DNA of 64,000 nt from Rhodovastum atsumiense. Its GTDB lineage: Bacteria > Pseudomonadota > Alphaproteobacteria > Acetobacterales > Acetobacteraceae. Position numbers and translations under genes: made by a program. Below are positions 27,234 to 35,118 of this stretch, in pieces. The stretch lies in the NCBI RefSeq assembly GCF_937425535.1, contig NZ_OW485601.1, forward strand, positions 673,001-737,000, read 5' to 3'. The first letter of the stretch is position 1. Each line of letters starts with the position of its first letter. The notes beneath the pieces are model-generated. The model worked only from the letters and a program-made list of their open reading frames with translations, did not search any database and was not told the DNA's origin.

Positions 27234-28217
27234 TCAGAGCCCTTCGAACAGGGCGGTGGTGATGTAGCGCTCGGCGAAGCTCGGGATGATCGTGACGATC
27301 AGCTTGCCCGCGTTCTCCGGCCGCTTCGCCACCTTCAGCGTCGCCGCCAGCGCCGCGCCGGAGGAAATGCCGCCGGGGATGCCTTCGGTGCGGGCCAGGC
27401 GGCGCGCCTGGACGAAGCTCTCCTCGTTGCCCACCTGCACGATCTCGTCGATCAGCTTGGTATCCAGTACCTCCGGCACGAAGCCCGCGCCGATGCCCTG
27501 CAGCGGATGCGGCGAAGGGGCCCCGCCCGAGAGCACCGGGCTGACTTCCGGCTCGACGGCGATCAACTGCAGCCCCGGCTTGCGCGGCTTCAGCGCCTGG
27601 CCGATGCCGGTCAGCGTGCCGCCGGTGCCGATGCCCGACACCACGATATCCACCTTGCCGTCGGTGTCGTGCCAGATTTCCTCGGCGGTGGTCACCCGGT
27701 GGATCTCGGGGTTGGCCGGGTTGGTGAACTGGCCGGGAATGACGGCCCCGGGGGTGCTTTCGAGCAGTTCCTGGGCGCGGGCGACCGCCCCCTTCATGCC
27801 CTTCTCACGCGGGGTCAGTTCCAACTGGGCGCCGAGATAGCCGAGCATCTTGCGCCGCTCGATCGACACCGATTCCGGCATCGTCAGGATCAGCTTGTAG
27901 CCACGCGCGGCGGCGACGAAGGCCAGGCCGATGCCGGTGTTGCCGGAGGTCGGCTCGATCAGCACCGTGTCGGGGCCGATCTTGCCCTCGCGCTCCAGGG
28001 CCAGGATCAGGTTGACGCCGATGCGGTCCTTCACGCTGGCGATCGGGTTGAAGAATTCCAGCTTCAACGCGATATCGGCGTTGATGCCGTCCTCCCTGGC
28101 GATGCGGGGAATCCGCACCAGCGGGGTGTTGCCGATCGTCTCGGCGATGCTGTCGTAGATACGGCCACGCAAGGGGCGGTCGAAGGTGAGGGGCTTGCGG
28201 TCGGTTGCTTCGGTCAT
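27234..28217 (-). CDS. cysK: Cysteine synthase A
   Basis: A 327-residue pyridoxal-phosphate enzyme, O-acetylserine sulfhydrylase, making cysteine from O-acetylserine and sulfide. The PLP lysine is in [10 protein letters not shown], the phosphate-binding loop is TSGNTGIG, and a GTGGT loop follows near residue 185. The start [17 protein letters not shown] is standard. GGAAGGTG precedes the ATG. A second, different homolog is at 30495. A good promoter and a dyad lie in its leader. It is divergent from the DedA gene. Confidence 0.96.
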   Translation of the reverse strand: MTEATDRKPLTFDRPLRGRIYDSIAETIGNTPLVRIPRIAREDGINADIALKLEFFNPIASVKDRIGVNLILALEREGKIGPDTVLIEPTSGNTGIGLAFVAAARGYKLILTMPESVSIERRKMLGYLGAQLELTPREKGMKGAVARAQELLESTPGAVIPGQFTNPANPEIHRVTTAEEIWHDTDGKVDIVVSGIGTGGTLTGIGQALKPRKPGLQLIAVEPEVSPVLSGGAPSPHPLQGIGAGFVPEVLDTKLIDEIVQVGNEESFVQARRLARTEGIPGGISSGAALAATLKVAKRPENAGKLIVTIIPSFAERYITTALFEGL

Positions 28218-28233
28218 CGTGACACCTTCCAGT

Positions 28234-28258
28234 AAATCACATTTCCAAGCTGTGATTT
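28234..28258 (-). promoter_or_regulatory. Leader dyad upstream of cysK
   Basis: AAATCACA (28234-28241) and TGTGATTT (28251-28258) are perfect inverted 8-bp arms with a 9-base spacer. The dyad lies 16-41 bp before the cysK start and, given the promoter at 28263-28290, at or just after the transcription start. It could be an operator or an RNA hairpin controlling access to the ribosome binding site. Confidence 0.5.
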
Positions 28259-28262
28259 CGGG

Positions 28263-28290
28263 ATCATACAGATCCCTCAGGGAAACTCAA
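28263..28290 (-). promoter_or_regulatory. Promoter of cysK
   Basis: Read on the minus strand, TTGAGT (28285-28290) and TATGAT (28263-28268) are separated by 16 bp. The -10 hexamer matches five of six consensus bases. It faces cysK, which starts at 28217, giving a leader of roughly 40 bases. Confidence 0.55.
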
Positions 28291-28426
28291 TCACGATCGC
28301 CGGGCGCACAAGGGTCAATGTCGAAAATATTCCTTTACTCACCTTGCAAATCTGACATGATTCCTCGCTTGCGATCCGTCCCGGAGGCGTCACACTACGG
28401 CGTGAAACTGTCGTCTGGGGAGCGGC

Positions 28427-29005
28427 GTGCAAGTGGCGGAATTCTGGGCCGAGTGGGGCATTCTTGGCTATCTCGGCGCGGCCGGGTGGGCATTCTTCGA
28501 GGGTGAGACCTTCGTCCTGATCGCCGCCGCGGCCGGGCGCACCACTGGTCTGATCGATCCCTGGATCCTGATGATCTGCGTCTGGCTTGGTTCCTTCGCC
28601 GGCGACCAGGTCTGGTTCACGCTCGGGCGCCGCTACGGCAAGCAGGCGCTCCGGCGTTTTCGCGGCGCCGAGCCGAAGGTCGAGGCCGCGACCCGGTTCC
28701 TGGAACGCTACGGCGACCTGTTCGTGCTGACCTTCCGCTTCGCCTACGGCATCCGCAACGTCGCCTCGGCGGCCTGCGGGCTGGCGGGCATGAACCATCT
28801 GCGCTTCGCCATGCTGAATTTCATCGCCGCCGGGATCTGGGCGGCCAGCTTCGTGACCGCGGGCTGGTTCCTGGCCGGCTGGCTCGGCGCCAAGGGCGTG
28901 GGCTGGACGATCGGACTGGTCGGGCTGGCGGTGATCATCGGCCTGATCTGGCGCTTCCACCGCCAGCGCAGCGCGACTCCGGCACGGGCGGGGGCAGTTC
29001 CATAA
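28427..29005 (+). CDS. DedA family membrane protein
   Basis: A 192-residue DedA/VTT-domain protein with several membrane helices. The conserved motif F-R-F-A-Y-G-I-R-N (from LTFRFAYGIRNVASAACG) and the acidic EGETF near residue 25 are characteristic. DedA-family proteins translocate polyprenyl-phosphate or phospholipids across the inner membrane and affect membrane homeostasis. The start is GTG 28427 after GGGGAG. It stands alone and diverges from cysK. Confidence 0.9.
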   Translation: MQVAEFWAEWGILGYLGAAGWAFFEGETFVLIAAAAGRTTGLIDPWILMICVWLGSFAGDQVWFTLGRRYGKQALRRFRGAEPKVEAATRFLERYGDLFVLTFRFAYGIRNVASAACGLAGMNHLRFAMLNFIAAGIWAASFVTAGWFLAGWLGAKGVGWTIGLVGLAVIIGLIWRFHRQRSATPARAGAVP

Positions 29006-29073
29006 CCTGTAATCGATAAGTCACGACGAATAATTGACGTTCCAGGGGTGGGAGTGCTCCATACCGCCCCGTG

Positions 29074-29955
29074 ATGACGCCCAATCCTCTCTTGCCCCGG
29101 AGGCTTCAGCCGCAACTGGCGGCGGTGGCCTTCTCTTCCCTGCTGCTGCTCGCCGCCTGTGGCTCCCGGCCGGCGCCACGGGCAGCACTGCCCTCGGCGC
29201 AACAGCCACGCGTGTCCGAGATCGCCGCGATGCACGTGCCGCCCTTCGCGGAACAGCCTTTCGAGCGCTTCTCGCGCATCAATGTCCTCTCCATCGCGCT
29301 GCGGGAATGGCGCAGCTTCGGCCAGCCGGTGCGCGACGACCCGCCCGACAACCGGCCGGAGATGAGCCAGGCGGAGATGCCCGACCACCAGCCCGGCCTG
29401 TGGCAGCGGGTCGGCGAATACTGGTGGCTCGGGCAGGATGCCGACGCCCCCGCCCGGGCCTGGACCAGCAAATACGACGGCGATGGCCGGCCGATCCCGG
29501 CCGGGCGGGAAGACAGCTTTGCCTGGTCGGCGGCCTTCATCAGCTACGTCATGCGCACCGCCGGGGCGGGCGCGGGTTTCCCCTATGCGATCGCGCATGC
29601 GACCTACATCAATGCCGCCACCGCCGCGGCGAATCCCGGCGCGGCCGGAATACGGCTGCGGGCCGAGCCGCTCACGTCCTATGCGCCGAAGCCGGGCGAC
29701 CTGGTCTGCACCTCGCGCACCCGCGAACCCGTCCGTTTCAGCGACCTGCCACGCAGCCGCTTCCCGGGCCATTGCGACTTCGTGATCGACCGGGTGGGCA
29801 ACGAGATCCGCGTGATCGGCGGCAATGTCGCCCATGCCGTGACCATGAAGCACATCCCGGTAACAGCCGCTGGCCTGCTCGCCACGCCGGACGGCATGAC
29901 CCTGGACACGCGCTATCACTGGTTCGTGGCGCTGCGCGTCCTCTACGACGACTGA
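29074..29955 (+). CDS. DUF2272 lipoprotein
   Basis: About 293 residues with a lipoprotein signal: the lipobox LAACG puts the lipidated cysteine near residue 29. The body carries DUF2272 blocks such as FAWSAAFISYVMRTAG, SYAPKPGDLVC and FPGHCDFVIDRVG. The C, H and D in these blocks resemble an NlpC/CHAP-type cysteine peptidase layout, so a cell-wall role is possible but unproven. GTG 29071 directly before ATG 29074 is an alternative start. It is convergent with the rhodanese gene, with a strong hairpin between. Confidence 0.82.
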   Translation: MTPNPLLPRRLQPQLAAVAFSSLLLLAACGSRPAPRAALPSAQQPRVSEIAAMHVPPFAEQPFERFSRINVLSIALREWRSFGQPVRDDPPDNRPEMSQAEMPDHQPGLWQRVGEYWWLGQDADAPARAWTSKYDGDGRPIPAGREDSFAWSAAFISYVMRTAGAGAGFPYAIAHATYINAATAAANPGAAGIRLRAEPLTSYAPKPGDLVCTSRTREPVRFSDLPRSRFPGHCDFVIDRVGNEIRVIGGNVAHAVTMKHIPVTAAGLLATPDGMTLDTRYHWFVALRVLYDD

Positions 29956-29965
29956 ATCATCCCCT

Positions 29966-29998
29966 GCCCCGCGCGCGGCCGCCCGCCGCGCGCGGGGC
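29966..29998. terminator. Strong GC hairpin between convergent genes
   Basis: A perfect 14-bp stem (GCCCCGCGCGCGGC against GCCGCGCGCGGGGC) with a 5-base loop CGCCC fills the gap between the DUF2272 and rhodanese genes. There is no T tract, so it may terminate weakly in both directions or protect transcript ends. Confidence 0.65.
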
Positions 29999-29999
29999 C

Positions 30000-30410
30000 C
30001 TAACGCTGCCGCCAGGGCAGCCCATCGGCTTTCCAGCCGGCGAGGCGTCCGCGATGGCCGGACGGATCGAGCGGCCCTTCGAACCCGTCGGCGACGTTGT
30101 AGACATGCGCGAAGCCGGCTTCCCGCGCCGCTTCCGCAGCGGCCAGGCTGCGCACGCCGCTGCGGCAAATGAAATAGACATGCTGCGTCGGCTGCAGCCC
30201 GGCGTGGGTCAGGTGCGCGACGAAGGCCGCATTGACCTGCATGGCAGGAAAGATCTGCCAGGGGATCAGCACCGGCTCCTGCCCCGCTTCCGACAGGTCC
30301 GGCAGGCCCACATAGGCCCATTCCGCATCCGTCCGTACATCAACGAGGCGGGCGTCCGGATTGGTCCGCAACGCCTGCCAGACGTCCCGCGGGGGAATGT
30401 TCTCGATCAT
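30000..30410 (-). CDS. Rhodanese-like domain protein
   Basis: A 136-residue single rhodanese domain, possibly a sulfurtransferase. The active-site loop YFICRSGVRSLAAAE carries the cysteine that forms a persulfide. The N-terminal RLVDVRTDAEWAYVGLPDL is the family's CH2A motif. GAGGTGG precedes the ATG at 30410. It diverges from a cysteine synthase gene 84 bp away, so a shared role in sulfur handling is plausible though not proven. Confidence 0.9.
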   Translation of the reverse strand: MIENIPPRDVWQALRTNPDARLVDVRTDAEWAYVGLPDLSEAGQEPVLIPWQIFPAMQVNAAFVAHLTHAGLQPTQHVYFICRSGVRSLAAAEAAREAGFAHVYNVADGFEGPLDPSGHRGRLAGWKADGLPWRQR

Positions 30411-30494
30411 GGGCCACCTCCGGCTGATGATAGGGCGCCATCGCATCGCGATCGGCAGTGTTCAATTCTGGATGGGAGCCTTCTGGAAGTCACC

Positions 30495-31511
30495 ATGGGA
30501 CAGTCGCCGCACATCACCGTTGCCCCGCCCATTGCCGACGACCTCGCCGCTGCCATAGGCAACACGCCGCTGATCCGGCTGCGCCGGGCCAGCGAGGCGA
30601 CGGGCTGCGCCATTCTCGCCAAGGCGGAGTTCATGAATCCGGGTGGTTCGGTCAAGGACCGGGCGGCGCTGGCCATCCTGCGGGATGCGGAGCGCCGGGG
30701 CCTGCTGAAGCCCGGCGGCACGGTGGTCGAAGGCACCGCCGGCAACACCGGCATCGGGCTGACCCTGGTCGGCAATGCCCGCGGCTACCGCACGATCATC
30801 GTCATGCCTGAGACCCAGTCGCAGGAGAAGATCGACACGCTGCGGATGATCGGCGCCGACCTGCGGCTGGTGCCGGCCAAGCCGTTCCGTGATCCCGGCA
30901 ACTACGTCCATGTCTCCCGCCGGCTTGCCGAGGAAACCGACGCGGTCTGGGCCAACCAGTTCGATAACCTCGCCAACCGCGAGGCCCATCGCCTGACCAC
31001 CGGCCCGGAGATCTGGCATCAGAGCCATGGGCGGATCGACGCCTTCACCTGTGCCTGCGGCACCGGTGGCACGCTGGCGGGGGTGTCGCTGGCGCTGAAA
31101 CATCGGGACCCCGCGATCCGCATCGTGCTCGCCGATCCCGAGGGCAGTGGCCTTTATGGCTGGGTCACGTCCGGCGACCTCAGCATCACCGGCAGTTCCA
31201 TCACCGAGGGCATCGGTCAGTCGCGGGTTCCCGGCAATCTCGAGGGCGCGCCGATCGACGATGCCGTGCGCATCCCCGATGCGGAAGCGCTGGAGCAGGT
31301 CTTCGATCTGCTGATCCACGAGGGTCTTTCGGTCGGCGGATCGAGCGGCATCAACGTTGCCGCGGCGATCCGTGTGGCGAAGGATCTCGGCCCGGGCCAC
31401 ACGGTGGTGACGGTGTTGTGCGACAGTGGCAACCGCTACCAGAGCAAGCTGTTCAATCCCGCTTTCCTGCAAAGCAAGGGCTTGCCGGTCCCCCCCTGGC
31501 TGTCGGCCTAG
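30495..31511 (+). CDS. Cysteine synthase A-type enzyme, second copy
   Basis: A 338-residue homolog of O-acetylserine sulfhydrylase. The PLP lysine is in NPGGSVKDRAAL and the phosphate loop reads EGTAGNTGIGL instead of TSGNTGIG. The C-terminal region differs clearly from the cysK product at 27234, and the sequence resembles the longer CysK subgroup often annotated alongside it. It may use a different donor or sulfide source, or serve under different conditions. It diverges from the rhodanese gene. Repeat copy C follows its stop. Confidence 0.92.
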   Translation: MGQSPHITVAPPIADDLAAAIGNTPLIRLRRASEATGCAILAKAEFMNPGGSVKDRAALAILRDAERRGLLKPGGTVVEGTAGNTGIGLTLVGNARGYRTIIVMPETQSQEKIDTLRMIGADLRLVPAKPFRDPGNYVHVSRRLAEETDAVWANQFDNLANREAHRLTTGPEIWHQSHGRIDAFTCACGTGGTLAGVSLALKHRDPAIRIVLADPEGSGLYGWVTSGDLSITGSSITEGIGQSRVPGNLEGAPIDDAVRIPDAEALEQVFDLLIHEGLSVGGSSGINVAAAIRVAKDLGPGHTVVTVLCDSGNRYQSKLFNPAFLQSKGLPVPPWLSA

Positions 31512-31521
31512 GGTCTTTTCT

Positions 31522-31590
31522 GTGCCGCGCAGCGCTGATGGGGTGCAGGGGCCTTGTGGCCCCTGCCGGGTCCAGGGCAGCGCCCTGGCC
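31522..31590. repeat. Dispersed palindromic repeat, copy C
   Basis: In inverted orientation relative to copy B: GTGCCGCGCAGCGC, then the core stem GCAGGGGCC-TTGT-GGCCCCTGC (31545-31566), then CCAGGGC-AGC-GCCCTGG (31572-31588). It lies between the cysteine synthase and GDSL genes, which converge. Confidence 0.85.
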
Positions 31591-31599
31591 TTCCCTTGA

Positions 31600-32667
31600 T
31601 CACGCCAACGCCTGCACGGCATTCCCCGCGAGCAGGGCGTGTCCCGTCGTCGTCGGATGGAGCGTGTCGAAAAACAGGTACTGGTTCTGCGCGGTGCCGG
31701 TGGCCTGCAAGGTGCCGCCGCTGTTGGGGAACGGGCCGCCGCTGTAGACGGGCTGGTCGACATTGGCGAAACCGAAAGCCGCGGGGTTGGTAGCTGCCTG
31801 GTCGAGCAGGCCGTATGTGTCCACCAGGTCGATGTCGAGTTGCCGTGTCTGTTCCAGCTCTCCCAGCGCCTGCTGCAGTTGCTGGTTGAACTGTGCCGCG
31901 AGCGACGAGGCCGTTCCCGCCTGCGCCGGCCCGGCCGCTGCCTGATCGGGCGTATGCCCGAGGTCCGGGACGTTCAGGATCAGGATGTTGCGCGCGCCGC
32001 TATCGGCCAGGCCGCTGACGAACTGGGTGACATTACCAACGGCCTGGGTCACGGCCTGCTGCGCCGAGGCCGGATCGCTGCCGGCGATTCCGGCCACCGC
32101 CAACATGTCGTTGCCGCCGATCGAGAGCGTGTACAGGGCATCCGGGTTGGGTGCCTGCACCTGCGCGCGGAACTGCAACAACTGCGAGGGCAGATCGAGC
32201 GGTGTCTCCTGGTGCACGGTAGTGGCGCCGGTCTGGGCGCCGCCGAAGGCGAAATTGCCGCCGCCCTGCAGGCTGGGCTGGGGCAAGGGCAAGCCGAGCT
32301 GGCCGGCCAGGTACTCCACCCAGACCGGCCCGTTGCTGAAATTGCCATCGGCGTACGGCGCGACCGGCACGATGCCGCCTGTCGTTGCCTGGTCGTTGCC
32401 CGTATCCGAAAGGCTGTCGCCGAAGGCATAGAGAACGGGATAGCGCGCGCCCGCGACCGGCGCGGGATCGACCGCAGGCAAGGCCGCTCGCAGTGATTCG
32501 ACCGATGCGCCCGTGCCGCCGCCGTTGCGCAGCCACAGCGCCTGCAACGCCGTGCCGAGCTGGCCGGCGGCATTGGAGACATTCGCTCCGGGGTTGCCGA
32601 AATCGATGGAGGGCAGGCTGAGCGCGCCCAGGTCGATGCTCGTGATGTCTTCCGGTATTATTGCCAT
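31600..32667 (-). CDS. GDSL/SGNH-family esterase or lipase
   Basis: The 355-residue product has the SGNH blocks in order: FGDSLSDTGN (catalytic Ser near 85), LQGGGNFAFGGAQTG, LSIGGNDMLAV (Gly/Asn oxyanion hole), and DTLHPTTTGHALLA (Asp-x-x-His). It hydrolyses ester bonds in lipids or acylated carbohydrates. There is no evident signal peptide at the start, so secretion, if any, would be non-Sec, as for some autotransporter-like or type I passengers. Substrate is unknown. Confidence 0.88.
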   Translation of the reverse strand: MAIIPEDITSIDLGALSLPSIDFGNPGANVSNAAGQLGTALQALWLRNGGGTGASVESLRAALPAVDPAPVAGARYPVLYAFGDSLSDTGNDQATTGGIVPVAPYADGNFSNGPVWVEYLAGQLGLPLPQPSLQGGGNFAFGGAQTGATTVHQETPLDLPSQLLQFRAQVQAPNPDALYTLSIGGNDMLAVAGIAGSDPASAQQAVTQAVGNVTQFVSGLADSGARNILILNVPDLGHTPDQAAAGPAQAGTASSLAAQFNQQLQQALGELEQTRQLDIDLVDTYGLLDQAATNPAAFGFANVDQPVYSGGPFPNSGGTLQATGTAQNQYLFFDTLHPTTTGHALLAGNAVQALA

Positions 32668-32739
32668 GTCCTCTCAACGCGGCACGGCCCGGAAGGACGC
32701 AGCATGGCAGGTTTTCGCTGAAGCCATCGTGATCGCCGC

Positions 32740-33687
32740 TCAGGACGGCTTCGTCGCCCCGGCCCCGGCGAGGACGCGCAGCATGCGGCGCAGCCCGGCC
32801 CATTGCTGGGCGGCGTAGCTGCCGGTCGCCAGCGCTTCCTCGGCGGTGGGGTCGCCGGTGCGCACGTAGGCGCGCGAGAAATCGGCGGTGCCGAAGATCA
32901 TGTCCCACCACGGCAGCACCGCGCCGTAATTGACCGATTGCTGCCCGGCCGCGGTGGTGCCGTGATGCGCCCGGTGAAACCGGGGCGAGATCAGCAGCCG
33001 CTCGCCGATCCGGCCGAAGCAAAGCCGGGTATTGGCATGGCTCAGGCTTTCGATCAGGCGCAGCAGCAGCACCAGCAGCGGGAACTGCATCGGCGGGATG
33101 CCGATCAGCAGCGCCACCGCGGTGAACCAGACGAAGGAGATCACCTCGTCAAGCAGGTGGTTGCGGTCATCCGACCAGAAGGTCATCTGCCGCTGGGCAT
33201 GGTGGACGGCGTGCAGCGAGTACCACCAGTCGAAGCGGTGGCTCAGCCGGTGCCGCCAGTATTCCGAAAAATCGAGAATGACGACATAGAGGCAGAAGGT
33301 CAGCACCGGCTGGCCGAGCAGGACGGGAAACAGGCGCTCGAGCGTGGGCGGCACCCAGCCCTGGTCGGCCAGGAAGCCGTTCAGCATCACCTGGATCTTG
33401 TAGAACAGCACGAAGGTGATCAGCGGCAGCAACCCGACCCGCGCGATCAGCGTGTAGAGCACATCGACCGTCACCGCGCGCGCATCCGGCCATGCCTCCA
33501 CCGGCCGCCAGCGTTCCAGCGGCACGCAGACGGCATAGGTGACGATCACCTGCGCCATGCCATAGACGGCGAACAGCGCCCAGCCGAAGGAAACGTCCTC
33601 CCACTCCATCATCCCGAGCGCGTAGAGCAGCGGCAGCAACAGGTTTTCCTGCAGCCAGCCGGCGAGGAAATCGAACGGCGCCGTCAT
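32740..33687 (-). CDS. Sterol desaturase / fatty acid hydroxylase superfamily protein
   Basis: A 315-residue membrane protein with the histidine-rich di-iron motif set: HRLSH (about 146), HAVHH (about 159) and HRAHH (about 238), plus the ExxSHANT-type segment near 213. Around these are several membrane helices. Members hydroxylate or desaturate lipids, including sterols and carotenoids; here the substrate is unknown. Its ATG lies 3 bp after the stop of the beta-propeller gene, so the two are probably co-transcribed. Confidence 0.9.
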   Translation of the reverse strand: MTAPFDFLAGWLQENLLLPLLYALGMMEWEDVSFGWALFAVYGMAQVIVTYAVCVPLERWRPVEAWPDARAVTVDVLYTLIARVGLLPLITFVLFYKIQVMLNGFLADQGWVPPTLERLFPVLLGQPVLTFCLYVVILDFSEYWRHRLSHRFDWWYSLHAVHHAQRQMTFWSDDRNHLLDEVISFVWFTAVALLIGIPPMQFPLLVLLLRLIESLSHANTRLCFGRIGERLLISPRFHRAHHGTTAAGQQSVNYGAVLPWWDMIFGTADFSRAYVRTGDPTAEEALATGSYAAQQWAGLRRMLRVLAGAGATKPS

Positions 33688-33690
33688 GGT

Positions 33691-34680
33691 TCAGCGTGCC
33701 GCGACCGAGGTGGCGACCATCGCCGCCGGATTGAGGAAAATGCCGTGCGGCGAGCGCCCCACTGCGATCGTCTCGTACTGGCCGCTGGCCGGATCCAGCA
33801 CCGCCACCTTGTTGGCGAAGCGCAGCGTGAACCAGAGATGCCCGTCCGGGGCGAAGGCGATGTCGTCGGGGCCGCCCGGCAGGCGGTAGCTGCGCAGCGG
33901 CGCCAGCGTGGCCGCGTCGAGCACGCTGACCCCGTTCGCATCCAGCCGGTTGTTGACATAGAGCAGCCTGCCGTCGGGGGAGAGGAACAACTGGTGCGCC
34001 CCCTTGCCGGTGCGGATGCGCCGTTCCACCGCGCCGGTGGCGGGATCCACCACGCTGACGTCGTCGCTGCCCATGTTGGCCACCAGCACGCGGCCGTTCA
34101 GCCACATCACCCCGGCCGGCGTGCGCCCGACAGGAGCGTTCCAGAGCGGCTCCATGCGGCGCAGGTCGATCGCGGCCAGCCGGTCCGTGCCCTGCAGCGA
34201 GACATAGACGACGCCTGAATCCGGCGAGAATGCCAGGTGGCTCGGCATCGATTTCAGTGGGAAGCGCTTGACCAGCCGGTAGCTGCCCGCCTCGTAGACA
34301 TCGACCTGGGCGCGCGCGAGCGCATTGACGACCAGCAGCTTCCCGTCCGGGCTGAAGCCGAGCTGGTAGGGATCGGCCACCGGCACGCGCCGGCGGATCG
34401 TGAAACGCGCGGGATCGAGCACGATCAGCTCATTGGCCACCGTGTCGCCGACCAGCAGGTCCTGCCCGTCCGGCGTCAGCGCCCAGTGATGCGGCTCGCG
34501 CAGCACCGGAAGGCGCCGCAGTTCCACCCGGCGCGCCAGGTCGATCACGCTCAACGTCGCCTCGTTGGAGTTCATCACCAGCACCGCGCCCGTGGCGGTC
34601 CCTTCCGCCCGGACCGGTGCGCCGGCCATGGCCAGCAATGCTGCAATGCAAAAAGGCAGAACCCGTCGAAGACACGTCAT
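33691..34680 (-). CDS. YVTN-type beta-propeller protein, exported
   Basis: A 329-residue protein with a signal peptide (about 1-24, LPFCIAALLAMAGAPVRA). The rest is a seven-bladed YVTN/YncE-type propeller: repeated units such as FSPDGKLLVVN, FSPDSGVVYVS, LSPDGRLLYVN and FAPDGHLWFT. Such proteins bind ligands or partners and have no catalytic signature here. It is upstream of the sterol-desaturase-like gene in the same orientation, separated by 3 bp, so the pair may form a functional unit of unknown purpose. Confidence 0.85.
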   Translation of the reverse strand: MTCLRRVLPFCIAALLAMAGAPVRAEGTATGAVLVMNSNEATLSVIDLARRVELRRLPVLREPHHWALTPDGQDLLVGDTVANELIVLDPARFTIRRRVPVADPYQLGFSPDGKLLVVNALARAQVDVYEAGSYRLVKRFPLKSMPSHLAFSPDSGVVYVSLQGTDRLAAIDLRRMEPLWNAPVGRTPAGVMWLNGRVLVANMGSDDVSVVDPATGAVERRIRTGKGAHQLFLSPDGRLLYVNNRLDANGVSVLDAATLAPLRSYRLPGGPDDIAFAPDGHLWFTLRFANKVAVLDPASGQYETIAVGRSPHGIFLNPAAMVATSVAAR

Positions 34681-35118
34681 GAGGCCTCGCGGAAAAGAGA
34701 AAACGTGCCCGACCCGGTATCCATCAGGGACCTGCACGCCGGTGCCTTAGCATGTTGTTGTCAGCGCCCGCCAACATAGTGATGCCAGGGCGGTTTTCTG
34801 CCCCCGATCGTTGAAAATAATGCGGTACCGCAAAGTCATCCCGGCCCCAGGCACCTTCGTTACCAACAAGAATATATTGCCGGCGCACAGGCAGCCGGGC
34901 TCCCCATGACCCGGACGGGACCTGCGCGTTTCGGCGCCACTGCGGACGGGGTGTGATCGTCCTCGTGGCAGAACCGGTGCAGGAAAACCCACCGGAGCGA
35001 TCTCTCCGCAGCGTGATGGCACTGGCATGGGCGTTGCTATGCCCTGGCCGCGGCCATCGCCAGGGCCGCCCCGCGATGCGTCCCCCGCGCCGCGGGAAAA
35101 CCGCACAAGGGAGATCCC
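34681..35118. other. 438-bp control region upstream of urtA
   Basis: No gene is seen between the beta-propeller gene and urtA. It holds a perfect 12-bp palindrome TGCGGTACCGCA (34821-34832), a 6-bp dyad CCGGTG/CACCGG at 34974-34995, and a sigma-54 promoter at 35022-35038. I do not see a standard NtrC box. Confidence 0.6.
35022..35038 (+). promoter_or_regulatory. Sigma-54 promoter of the urea transporter operon
   Basis: CTGGCATGGGCGTTGCT matches the -24/-12 consensus TGGCAC-N5-TTGCW with one change; the invariant GG and GC are exactly 10 bp apart. It lies 81 bp before the urtA start. Sigma-54 dependence fits nitrogen control of urea uptake. Confidence 0.7.

Noticed and set aside
34821-34832. 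TGCGGTACCGCA as an NtrC binding site
   Set aside because: It is a perfect palindrome but does not match the GCAC-N-GTGC spacing of NtrC boxes. I kept it only as part of the control region.
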